Source: Strigomonas culicis (taxonomy: Eukaryota; Euglenozoa; Kinetoplastea; Trypanosomatida; Trypanosomatidae). Taken from it: a stretch of 20,185 bases of DNA. The notes below the pieces were generated by a model, which saw only the letters and a program-made list of their open reading frames with translations, was not told the origin of the DNA and searched no databases. A program made the translations under genes and the position numbers. The stretch spans positions 1 to 20,185 of the forward strand of contig AUXH01000356.1 of the NCBI GenBank assembly GCA_000482145.1, given 5' to 3'. Below, piece by piece: positions 7,864 through 17,368 of the stretch (its first letter is position 1; every line of letters begins with the position of its first letter).

Positions 7864-8832
7864 TCAGCAAACTGCCTTCACCTTCTTTGCGTCCGTCGTG
7901 GGCGATGCCGCCGGGGGCTTTGCGATGTAGCGCTTGAAGAAGAACTCGCCGAAGAGGTAGGCGTAGCTCGTGTACATCAGCAGGCACAGCTTCATGTTGG
8001 ACGGGGTCCAATCGCAGCCGTCCCCGAAAAGGTACTTGCTGTAGCTATAAATGGAGATGTACGTGCCCACCGCCATCTGCGCGATTTGCAAAAAGGTGAT
8101 GAGCGGCGCGAAGGGCCGCAGCTGCTTCGTGAGGCCGCATGAGGTGAGGAAGTAGTAGAAGTACATGATGGCGTGCACCACGAAGTTCATCGTCGCGAAC
8201 CAGACGCCCGCCGGCGTCGGCACGATGAACGCGTGCCAACAGTAGAGCATGACGGTTGTGTGGTGGTACCAGTGCAGGAAGGGAAAGCGCTTCTTCTGAA
8301 GGACGAGCAGCACCGTGTCGAACATCTCCGGGATCTTCGAGAAGGCAAAGGCAAGACACATGAGGCCGACGACGCCGCGGCGGTACACCTCCGGGTGCCA
8401 GACGCAGACGGATGTGTCGAAGGACCCCGCGATGCCGATCGGCATCGCCGATTTGCCCTCCTCGTAGACGGCGTGGCGCAGCAGCGACGGCGTCGGCCGC
8501 CCGCCGGGCTGCGTCGCGATGAACGCCGCGAGCCCCGCCGGCGACACGGACGGGAGCACGTCCGCGGTCAGAACCTGCCACAGCCGCGGCACACAGTAGT
8601 AGGCACCGATGAAGGAGAAGACGGTAAGGAAGAGATTCCACTTGAGGTTGGTGCTGCGGAGGTTGAACGCGGGGCGGTCCTGCATCACGTGCCGGGGGAC
8701 GTACAGCACGAGAAGCAGATAGAGCATTGTCGCGATGACGGGGATATCCACGTAGTCCTCCATCCACACCTCGATGTACTCGAAGTCGACCTTATCGGCC
8801 ATCGCCTGCAGTGTGTGGGTGAGAATGTCCAT
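7864..8832 (-). CDS. ELO-family fatty acid elongase with expanded first loop (322 aa)
   Basis: Predicted ER 3-ketoacyl-CoA synthase. Motifs are K166-x2-E169-x2-D172, H187-W-Y-H190-H191, N216-x3-H220-x2-M-Y and T246-x2-Q249-x2-Q252. The loop after V-P-R (about residues 84-142) is longer than in the neighbours, rich in Gly, Pro and Ala, and carries the extra length. The C-terminus K-A-V-C has no canonical KKXX or KXKXX signal, unlike three of its paralogues. The reading frame is open to an earlier ATG at 8922, which would give 352 aa. I chose 8832 because the segment between contains the pyrimidine tract (8875-8901 on the sense strand) expected to lie upstream of the splice acceptor. The earlier ATG would then be absent from mature mRNA, and the extra 30 residues are low-complexity and Lys-rich. 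Stop is TGA. Substrate range is unknown. Confidence 0.94.
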   Translation of the reverse strand: MDILTHTLQAMADKVDFEYIEVWMEDYVDIPVIATMLYLLLVLYVPRHVMQDRPAFNLRSTNLKWNLFLTVFSFIGAYYCVPRLWQVLTADVLPSVSPAGLAAFIATQPGGRPTPSLLRHAVYEEGKSAMPIGIAGSFDTSVCVWHPEVYRRGVVGLMCLAFAFSKIPEMFDTVLLVLQKKRFPFLHWYHHTTVMLYCWHAFIVPTPAGVWFATMNFVVHAIMYFYYFLTSCGLTKQLRPFAPLITFLQIAQMAVGTYISIYSYSKYLFGDGCDWTPSNMKLCLLMYTSYAYLFGEFFFKRYIAKPPAASPTTDAKKVKAVC

Positions 8833-8859
8833 TTTAAGTTGATTTTTTCTTTTTTTGTT

Positions 8860-8901
8860 CTCTTTTTTTTTTTTCCAGAGAGAGAGAAAGAAAGAGAGGA
8901 G
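8860..8901 (-). promoter_or_regulatory. Trans-splice acceptor and pyrimidine tract for the elongase at 7864-8832
   Basis: The sense strand has an almost pure C/T tract (8901-8877), then an A-run, then A-G-A-G at 8863-8860. The leader would be only about 27-29 nt. The tract sits between two in-frame ATGs (8922 and 8832) and decides the start in favour of 8832. Confidence 0.6.
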
Positions 8902-9413
8902 TATTTCGTATTTGGTGTCCATTAATGTGTATTTTGTTTTTTTGTTTGCTCATACTACATTATTATTATTCTAATGATTCCGTTTCAAGGCATAAAACAC
9001 ACTCGTGCGCGACAGCCGCAGCTCCTTTTTTTCTTCCATTATATGTTTATTAATATTGGTTTCTATTTGGTAGATAGGACAGACCCAGAAATACTTGTTT
9101 TCGAGACCGAATTATGCATACATATTAAGGGAAAAACAAAAACAGAACAAATAAAAACAAATATCAGAGAAAATGCAAGAACAAAAAACCCCATTCTAAA
9201 TGCAAATTAAATTTATAGTTATACTCTTTTTTCCTTTTATGTCTGTTTTCATGCAAAGAGTGCTTTTTCTTTTCTTCTTCCTTTCTTTATCTTTTCTTTT
9301 CAGGAACAAAAGTAAAACTCCAAACTGTCAAGAAAAAAAAAACTAAGAGGTGAGAAGTATCTCGTTAAGAAATTAAGAACAACGAAGCCCATTTGTTGAC
9401 ACGCCTGCATATA

Positions 9414-9435
9414 TACACACACACACACACACACA
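9414..9435. repeat. CA dinucleotide repeat
   Basis: About 11 AC units in a spacer. Confidence 0.94.
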
Positions 9436-9641
9436 TAGAAATAAATATAGAGGAACAGGCAAAAACACACACAAGAGAAAGAGAAAATGTCAGTAGAAGT
9501 AAAAAGTATTTAATGAAACACACAAATAAATAACAAACTTATTACAAGATCAAACAAATACTATTGTGGCATTAGCTTTTTTTTTTGCTCTTGCTATTGC
9601 TACATATATATATATATATGCATATATGTTTGCTTGTCTCC

Positions 9642-9642
<1 letters not shown>

Positions 9643-9673
<31 letters not shown>
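9643..9673. repeat. TA array abutting an elongase stop codon
   Basis: About 15 alternating AT units that begin immediately after the TAA of the elongase in the sense direction. A second TA array lies at 9603-9619. Confidence 0.95.
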
Positions 9674-9676
<3 letters not shown>

Positions 9677-10687
9677 CTTTTGTTTTCTCTTCTCGTCCTT
9701 TGCCTTTCCGTTCGTTTCCTTTCCGTTCGTGGCGGCAGTGGCCACGACGGCACCCTGGCTGTTGTTTTTGTTGTTGTTCTTGTTCTTGCTGCTGTTGGTG
9801 CGCAGTTTGGTGGAATCCTTCTTCGTCGATTTGGTAAGATAAAGTCGCGCGAAGAGGAGTGCGAAGAGCACCACGTAGGAGCCGTACATGGCGATGCCCA
9901 TGCGGATCGTGCGTCGGTCCACATCGCATCCACGGCCGCTGATATAGCTGTGGTACCACGTATACACAACCACAGCGGTCCCGACCAGCATCTGAAGAAG
10001 CTGCGCACCGGTGATGAGCGGCGCCAGCGGCCGCACCAGCCGGCGCAGGCCGAGGCTGCAGCAGAGATAGTAGGAGTACATGACCGCGTGGACGCAATAG
10101 TTCATCGTGGCGAAGTAGATGCCACTCGAGATGAGCGACCGGCCGGCGTACCAGCAGAAAATGGAGACCGTCATGTGGTGGTACCAGTGCAGAAAGATGA
10201 GCGGCTTCTTCTGCAAAACGATCAGGACCGTGTCAAACATTTCCGGGATCTTCGAGAGGAGAAAGGCCAACATCCAGAAGGAGAGCTCACCGTCGTAGAT
10301 GACGTGGTGGGGGTACACGCAGATCGACTGATAGAGTCCGCCAGACTCAACAAGCGCCGCGAGTAGCGTGACACAGCCGATCGCGCCGCCGAAGGAAAAA
10401 AGACAGAGAAGCAGGTTCCACACGGCGGAGACCGCACGCAGCCGGAAGGGCGACCGTGACTCCATCCACTTGGGGCCGTACCAGATGAAGATGAGATACG
10501 CCATCTGCGAGTAGACAATAATGTCGAAGTAGTTTTCCATGAAGGGGACCACAAAGGACCCGCGGAATTGTGCGGGGATGCCGCCGAAGTTCACAAGATA
10601 CTGCAGAAAGGGCAGCGCCGGTGGTGTCTGGAGAGCACGCTCATAGAGGCGCGGATTCGCTGTGATGTTGCTGTTTTTGATGGACAT
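9674..10687 (-). CDS. ELO-family fatty acid elongase with Asn/Lys-rich tail (337 aa)
   Basis: First elongase of the array in transcription order. Family motifs are K146-x2-E149-x2-D152, H167-W-Y-H170-H171, N196-x3-H200-x2-M-Y and T226-x2-Q229-x2-Q232. Core wording differs from the other canonical copies (H-M-T-V-S-I-F-C-W; I-T-G-A-Q-L-L-Q), so it is a more distant paralogue. An N-terminal extension of roughly 45 residues precedes the first helix. The C-terminal region after about residue 276 is hydrophilic, with Asn/Lys runs, and ends K-R-K-Q-K, which fits a KXKXX ER-retrieval signal. The TAA stop directly abuts a TA dinucleotide array of about 30 bp, so the 3' UTR begins with the repeat. The start ATG at 10687 follows a candidate acceptor at 10732. 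Role: malonyl-CoA-dependent acyl-CoA elongation at the ER (family knowledge); chain-length preference unknown. Confidence 0.95.
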
Positions 10688-10731
10688 GGTTTAGCTATCC
10701 TTTTTCTTTCCCTTTTTTTTTCTCTCTCTCT

Positions 10732-10784
10732 CTATATATATATTGAAATGCAGGGGCACGGGTGGAAGGAAGGGGGGGGGGGCA
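10732..10784 (-). promoter_or_regulatory. Candidate trans-splice acceptor for the elongase at 9674-10687
   Basis: The sense strand carries a C11 run and further C/T-rich DNA, then a short AT repeat and the first AG at 10733-10732, giving a leader of about 44 nt. The C-rich tract is unlike the T-rich tracts of the other genes. Confidence 0.4.
10753..10782 (+). other. G-run cluster, potential G-quadruplex
   Basis: The plus strand has G4 (10753-10756), G3 (10760-10762) and G11 (10772-10782) within 30 bases, enough for four G-tracts. On the transcribed sense strand it is the C-rich splice tract upstream of the 9674-10687 elongase. Confidence 0.5.
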
Positions 10785-11247
10785 CGCGTAATTACAAATC
10801 GTAATGTCGTAATGTGGATAATGAAAAAAAAAAGAATAAAGAATGAATAGATAATCCCACTAAGATATTTATTATATAGAAATGTATGTATGTATGAATG
10901 ACTAGATTTGCGAATAATAAAAAAGAAGTACACAGCAATAACTATACACTTTAGTTCTTAGTCTGTTCTCTTGTCTTCTTATCCTTTTTTTTTTACTTGC
11001 GAAGAGAAGAAGGAAAGTAGATGTTGGGAAAAGGAGAAATCTAATAACAATGCAGAATGGCAACACTTTTTTTTTAAACGAATCTCCTCGAAAAGAAAAG
11101 AAAAAAAAACAAGATCGATCATAAATAGTGTTGGTGTTTCAATTACAAATAATGATAATCATATGATAATCATATAATAGTTATTAAGTTAGCCATTTCT
11201 AGCAAAGGCTGTCTTTAATCGTATTAAACAAAAATAATAAAAAATAA

Positions 11248-14200
11248 TTATATACGTGGGGAGTTCTGTGGAGAAGCAGAGTTACTGCGGCTGCTGCTTG
11301 CGCGATTGAGATGGTGAAACTGCGCATTGCTGTTCCGTACCGGCGACGCCACCTCGTGACTCATGCTGTTTGTAACCTTTTTGCTCTTCGGTGCCTGCTG
11401 CACCTTCCGCATGCTTGTCACTGACGGTGCTATCATGGCCTTTTTTATTTTATGCGGAGTCGGCTGTGTCGACGCTGCTGCTGCTGCTGCCACCGGTGGT
11501 GGTTGTTTCTTTTGGTCTTCGCGGCGCCGGCGCCGCCCTGTCAGTTTCCGCTTGCTGCGTCGCGTGGCTTCTTCCATCTCCTCACCCTTGTACACGTGAT
11601 GAAGGTTCGCGTCTTCCTCGTCCTCACCGCTGCTGCTGCTGCTGCTGGTGGTGGTGGAAGGAAGCGTACGGTGTGTGATGGGCAGCTTGCCGCGCTTTAT
11701 CGCCTCCGGTGCGGTGTTTGACGGCGGCGATGGCGGGGTCACTGCTATGGCGGATAGCTCCGTCTTTATCTTCTTGCGTTTGACACCCCCTTCCGCGCGT
11801 TCGCTTCCATCCTCCGCCTCACCCACGTGACCCATCTGCCGCGCCGGAAGCGCGACCTGCGCCGCGTAGAGGGACTTCACAAAGTAGAGCGCCAGCTCGC
11901 GTTTTGTCTCCCCGTAGTACTTCACAAAGGTGTAGAGGTTGTGCAGCCGCGTGCGGCACACGGCGCTGTCACGCAGCTGGAAGTCGAAGCAGCAAGCGCC
12001 ATACGCGTCCACCGCAGCTCCTGGCGCCGCGACGGGGGTCCAGTGATACTTCTTCTCGACCGACTCCACGAGCCGCATAACCTCTGTTCGCTCCCTCTCT
12101 TCTTCTTCTCCCTCTTCCTTTTTGTTTGTGGTGCGGGTGGCAGGCGGCGGCAGCAGCGAGGGCTGCGCGCCCTGCAGCACATCCCAACAGGACGGGATGG
12201 CGGCGCCGCCGAGATAGGTGTACAGCTTTCGGTTGACATGGCTGGCGAGCCGGGCCGCTTCCTGTCGGCGCGCACCAGCCCCCGGCTCGTCCTCGTCCGA
12301 GCTGCTGCTGCTGCTGCTGCTGCTGCGTCCTCTTTTGTTTTGAGGAGGGTGGTGGGAGCGGTCGCCGGTCATCTGCTTGGTCTTCTTACCGCCGCCCTCC
12401 ACCTGCGCGATGGAAGGGGAGAGCTGCAGCAGCGGCATCATCTCCAACTCGTTCTCCGCCGCGTCGTCGAGTTCCTTCGCCGGTGGTGGCGACTCCTCCT
12501 GGGGCGCGAATTTCAGCATCTTGTGCTTCAGCTGCGCGTGTTTGGCCGAGCTCGACGGGGGCCGCTCCGTCGGCGCCGGGCGGTACGTCTGGCGGGGGGT
12601 TGCCGTGTTGAAGACGGGGTAGAGGTAGTCGTCCTCTTCACCCGCCTCGTCCTTGCTCGTCCTACCGTACAGCACCTCGTCTTCCGTTCCACTCGCACTG
12701 CTACCGTTGCTGTGGCTGCGTGCCGCTGCCGCTGCCACGGCCGGCGGCGGCGGTGGCGAGCCTTGCTGATGCCGTATGTATGGCGTCGCTCGCAGCGAGG
12801 TGCTGCCGCTGGTGGCGTGCGCCGCCGCGGCGGTGGACGGTGGCGCCGTCTCCGGCTGCAGCAGCAGCTCCTCCACCCAGTTACGCACCATGCCACCCGA
12901 CGACGCCGCCTGCTGGCGCTGCGGGAGCACCAATTTCGCCGTGATGAACTCGAGGAGGAAGACGATGGCGCCGTAAATGGACACCACTTTGTTGTCCGAG
13001 TAGCCCATCTCGAAGGAGAGCCTGGGGAGCGCCAGGAACTGCAGCAGCACATCGTTCTTCAAGCTCAGCGGGTCCAGGAGCATACACATGCTGGCTGGAC
13101 TCGCCGCCTGGCTGCCGCTCGAGTGTCCGAAGATGGTGCCGAACGCGGAAAAAAGCGACTCCGTCTCCCCCCACCCCTCCAGCAGGGAGTCACTCGTGAA
13201 CTGCCGCTTGCCCTTCTGCAGGAGCGACCGCGACGGCGGCGGCGATGGGCTGCCGCCGTGGTGGGCGAGCAGCGCCCCGCCGCCACTGACCGCGAGCTGC
13301 TGCCGGCGCTGCGACTGCTGCTGCAGCAGCTGCGTCTTGATGGAGCCGAGTGCGTCCAGTCGGGAGGCCTTCATCGGGATGTCGATACGGCGCCGGATGC
13401 GACGGATGAGATCGACGAGGTGCACGAAGGACGACCAGCCGCGCTCAATCGCGTTCTTCGGGTTGCCGCTGGCCGCCTCCGCCTGCTGCTGCTGGAAGGC
13501 CTGGAGGCTGCCGAGCGCGCTGCTGCCGGTGCCGGCGCCATGCAGCTGCGCAGCGGCCGCCTGCTGCTGCCGCTGTACGGCGGTAAGATCGGCGAGCTGC
13601 TGGAGGCAGAAGGCCGCGGCGGTGCCCTCTGTCTGAGCGAGGAAGGGTCGACCGACCAGCTGTATCTGACACACCCCCTCGTCGCCTTCCACCGGCGCGT
13701 CGCACGCGGCGCAGAAGTGCACCTGTCGGCGGGTGAGACGGCGTGTGTACGGCAGCAGCAGCTGCAGCAGCGCGTTGCCGCCACTGCCGCCGGTCCCCGC
13801 CTGTAGTGCCTGCGCCTGCTGCCGCGCGGCCGGCGGCAGCAGGCGCGGCGAGCGGTGCAGCACCGCAAAATCCTTCTTCGACGACGACACCGCGGGCGTT
13901 GTGAAGAAGGCGCGAGACGGCTGCTGCTGCTGGTGCGGTTGCGATGGCGGCGGGCTGAGGGCCTCCAGGTGGAGGGTGATGGTCTTGAGACCGCTGTCTG
14001 TTACACTCGTGAAAACCATCAGACCTTCGTCTTGCAAAATGGCGCAAAGGAAGTAGTATCCATTCCAAACACGGCCATCGTCGTCTTCCTCCGCACCCAC
14101 CGCGTTGCCCGGGCGGTGGCGGAACTCCACGTGGATCACAAAGTGCAGCTGATAGACGTTCACATTACCGTGCCTACGCAGGATGTGCTGCAGCATCGGC

Positions 14201-14264
14201 TCCAGAAGTGCGAGTGGGGAATCATTGCTGTTAGCATCATTCATTGTGGCAGTCAACATCTGAG

Positions 14265-14295
<31 letters not shown>

Positions 14296-16965
14296 TTGGC
14301 AGATCTGCGAGCAGACATTAAGGAAAAGAAAGCGATCGCTGGAGAAGAGCGCACTGTAGATGGGCTGCAGCGGCGACACTGTTTTGCTAACCTTCGCGAG
14401 AAGGATGTTATTCATGTTTTGATTATATGTGTCCAACTCTTCTACCCCCTCCACGGGAGAGACATCGCGAAACAGAAAAAAGTTATTCGGATGGTTATGA
14501 AACTGCGGATGGATTTGGTAAGAGAAGGAAAAGGTGTTCTTTAACAAGTGAAAGCTGCCGGAAAAGAAGTTCCTCTCCGTGAGTCGCTGAAAGTTTTGTT
14601 TGACCTTCTGTTCCAACGCGCGACTCTGCGTTGTGTGCACACGAAAGAGTGGAAACACCAGTCGGGTCTGCAGAAACGTGTGCAGCAGCTGCAGCGGCGC
14701 CGTTTCGAATAAAACTGAAAACAAATGCAGTAACAGGTTTCCGACAGTCGAATCGGCGAGGAGGGCGTCGTAGACGATTTTGTTTTTATACCCTTTGCCA
14801 GTCTTATTATTATTATTATTATTATTATTTAACACATCATCTACCGTGCAGTAGTATTCACGGAGGAGGCCAGACACTGCTAACCCATGCTTCGCCTCAC
14901 TGGTGGCATTGGGCTCCACACCCAGAAGGGTAAACCAGTTTTGGATGTCGGGATCTGCATGCATACTCGGATGCTCCAGCTCTAGGCAGATAAATAAGTG
15001 TAGCACCAGCCCACACGTGGCCATCTCAGCGGACATCCCAATGCCATCATTTTCTTTTTTAACCGGATGATCGCTTCTTTTCTTTCCGTCGCCGTCATCA
15101 TTTTTGGAAAAAGCGAGCTGCTGTACCTCCGAGAGAGTGAGAAACTGGGACACCATTTGATCTAAAAAGCTCAACTCCGAACTTTTATTATCATTATTAT
15201 TACTTTGTGTTTCAGCGAATAAGAGGTCTTCGATCGGCTGCCACATCTTGGACGGCATGTGAAACACCGCGACGGTATAATACCGCAGCAGCTGAACACA
15301 CTGCTGCAGAGGCACAGGGTTGACCTTCTTCACCGGTCCGGTATAATCGAAGACGGCTGGAATGCGGATGCCCAGTTGCGATGCCGCATGCTCCAGATCC
15401 ATGTAGGTGATGGGCGCCAACATGGTGTTCGTGTGCTGCTGCTGCTGCTGCGGAGGCGGCTGCGCTGTTGATGTTGCGCTCGGATGCGGGCTCCACACCT
15501 TGGCGGCCACCATTTGGAAAATCGAGAAGGGGACCCAGTACCGATGCAGCAGCAGACTCAGATACAGACAAATTGCCTTGACGGTGTACTGCTGTTCCGC
15601 AGACGAAGAGTGCGCATTGCTATTATTAGTCATCGTTGTCGTCGTGTTCTCTTGTGTAAAGGCGGAGGACCGCCGATGGACATGCTGCAACAGCTGATAC
15701 AGTGGGAGCCCTAGGCTGTTACTTGTGCTGTTTATTTCTTCTTCCGTCCAGCACAGAGACTGCGGCAGCAGCCGCATCAACAAGGCGGGGCTCACTTTTG
15801 TTTTCAAATCAAACAGTGTCGTGCTGAGTGAATAGTGTGACGACAGCAGTAGTTGATGGAGATCGGATTCATTCGTGGCAGAGAGTAGTAGGTAGAGGTC
15901 GTACGCGGATTTGAAGACCGCCGTCGCGCCACACCACGTGGGGAGAGACAGCAGTTCGTCCCCATGATCACTATTACTATTATTAATGTTATCACTTCCG
16001 GCCTCTGCTTCTTCGTCGTGTTGTTGTTGTTGTTCTTGCTTGTGTTGTTCTTCTCGTGTCGGAGGCTGAGCAGCAGCGGCAAAGAGCACATTGTAAAGCT
16101 GCATCTCCGACAGACACGCAAAGAAGAAATAGAAAACAGACACCACATTGCTGTCCTCGAAAAGCAACTCCGACTGCTCCTTCGTTTCTGTCTTTTCATT
16201 ATCCACACTATTCCCATCTTTTTTGTCATCGTTTTGTTTCATGGCCATCGCCTTGACTTTTGCCGCGGTGCTCTCCATCATCTGCTTCCGAATGTCCATC
16301 CCGGAGCAGTTTTCAAAAAAGTTAGAATCGAAGACGAGGTCGTAGTTTTTTTTGGTGGAGCCGTAAAAGAAGGAACAACTCGCACAAATGTACTCGTAGT
16401 GTTGCGATGGAAAGCAGTAGTTGTTGTTGTTGTTATTGAAGACCCGACTGTGACTGTTCTCATCCGTGTCGACCGCGGTAATACTATCCGTCGGATGCTG
16501 CCGCTGTTGTAGCGAGGAGGCCAGAAGGTTCGTGCTGCTGTTGTTGATGCTCATGCCACAGTGTGGGCAGCTTGCTGGTTTGTGCGAGGCCCAGATAATA
16601 TACAAGATGACATCGTACGTCCGCCACTCGACCTGAAAGGCGCTCTTTTGCGTATGCTGCGTTGATTGAAAACTACTGGGTGATGTCACCGCTATGAAGG
16701 GATCCGCGTCGACGGCAATGTACTGGCCGGTGAACACCGGATGGTCCAGAAGTGTATGGATGCCGTACAGCTTCTCCAGCGCTCGGAGGAGCGCTCGGTT
16801 GGCTTTCTCTTCACGAGGGCTCGGGTGCTGCGGGTTGGTCTCTTCCTGCAGCGCCAGCTGCCCACAGTGGTGGTGACACTGACGGATGACATCGGAGAGA
16901 TTCTTTAGATTCACCTCGATTTCACCTAGCTGATTGATACTCAAAGGTGTTAAATGTGTCGCCAT
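11248..16965 (-). CDS. Large unrecognised protein with CxxC pairs and low-complexity tracts (about 1905 aa)
   Basis: I do not recognise the family. Residues 1-200 look globular and contain two Cys pairs, C133-P-H-C136 and C194-A-S-C197, separated by 57 residues, as in a split zinc ribbon. A third pair, C1085-A-A-C1088, lies mid-protein. The rest alternates globular-looking stretches with tracts: Asn8 near residue 715, Gln-rich near 888-902, Gln/Ala-rich near 1100-1280, Ser runs followed by acidic residues near 1547-1560 and 1770-1785 (casein-kinase-2-like), and basic clusters near 1725 (K-R-K-K-I-K) and 1798-1817. The Ser/Arg/Lys-rich tail lacks visible domains. Basic clusters and acidic-Ser patches suggest a nuclear protein (inference). 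No signal peptide or membrane segment is evident. I chose ATG 16965; the frame continues upstream only through a GT microsatellite with no ATG. Stop is TAA. The frame is open over 5.7 kb with GC-rich coding composition, so it is real. Confidence 0.88.
12301..12325. repeat. CTG/CAG repeat inside the large gene
   Basis: Read on the minus strand as AGC serine codons, giving a Ser run followed by acidic residues. A related shorter run is at 11628-11646. Confidence 0.9.
14265..14300. repeat. CTG/CAG repeat encoding glutamine
   Basis: Read on the minus strand mostly as CAG glutamine codons, interrupted by one His. Confidence 0.9.
14804..14829. repeat. TTA repeat inside the large gene
   Basis: Read on the minus strand as Asn codons (AAT), giving the Asn8 run. 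It keeps the frame. Confidence 0.93.
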
Positions 16966-16988
16966 GTCTTTTTTTAGACTTATACTTT

Positions 16989-17080
16989 CTACACACACAC
17001 ACACACACACACACAATTACGAAATCCCAAGAGGTAACTGGAGAGAGGGTGCGTAATGAAGAAGAGAGAAGAGCAGGAAT
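16989..17080 (-). promoter_or_regulatory. Candidate trans-splice acceptors for the large unrecognised gene
   Basis: The sense strand has C/T-rich DNA across about 17078-17041 ending in C-C-A-G at 17039-17038. This is followed by a GT microsatellite ending in T-A-G at 16990-16989. Use of the first AG gives a leader of about 72 nt containing the GT array; use of the second gives about 23 nt. Confidence 0.4.
16991..17015. repeat. CA repeat (GT on the sense strand)
   Basis: About 12 AC units just upstream of the large gene's start codon. Confidence 0.95.
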
Positions 17081-17127
17081 ATACATATATATATATATAC
17101 ACACACATACATATATACATATATATA
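17081..17127. repeat. Mixed TA/CA microsatellite
   Basis: Alternating TA and CA dinucleotides with a few interruptions. Confidence 0.9.
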
Positions 17128-17368
17128 ACCTTCTTTTTTTTTTTGGCATCTTCTTGACATATAAATATAGGCATCGTATGGACAGATGTGAAGACATTAA
17201 TTCGCCAGTTTCGTTCTCGTGCTGTGCGTGAGCGTCATATTTTGTAAGACGAAAAAAAAAGGATAAATGCGAGTAATATACAGATAAAACGAGAAAAAAA
17301 AGTTGAATTTTACATACGAGCAAAGTAAAAAGTGAACACGCACGCTTTATTCTTATTCTTATTATTAT

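Larger units (their letters stand above)
8833..9673. other. AT-rich spacer between two elongases
   Basis: Holds the short leader and splice tract of the 7864-8832 gene, a CA repeat at 9414-9435 and two TA arrays (9603-9619 and 9643-9673) in the 3' UTR of the 9674-10687 gene. The plus-strand open frame at 8974-9210 has low-complexity composition and opposes the direction of every gene here, so I do not call it. Confidence 0.7.
10688..11247. other. Spacer between the large gene and the first elongase
   Basis: About 560 bp with the elongase leader, a CT run (10719-10733), a G-run cluster (10753-10782) and homopolymers. A perfect tandem pair of an 11-bp unit ATGATAATCAT lies at 11152-11173. No gene seen. 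Confidence 0.7.
16966..17368. other. Spacer between the GTPase and the large gene
   Basis: About 400 bp holding a CA repeat (16991-17015), mixed TA/CA runs (17081-17127), pyrimidine tracts on the sense strand and the 3' UTR of the GTPase. No gene seen. Confidence 0.7.

Noticed and set aside
11827..13806. Plus-strand open frame of 659 codons
   Set aside because: It is antisense to the large gene, rich in Arg, Leu and His as expected of a GC-rich shadow frame, and has no splice signal of its own.
16966..17016. Upstream extension of the large protein with a Cys-Val repeat
   Set aside because: Encoded by the GT microsatellite and begins at TTG, not ATG. The ATG at 16965 follows plausible splice acceptors.
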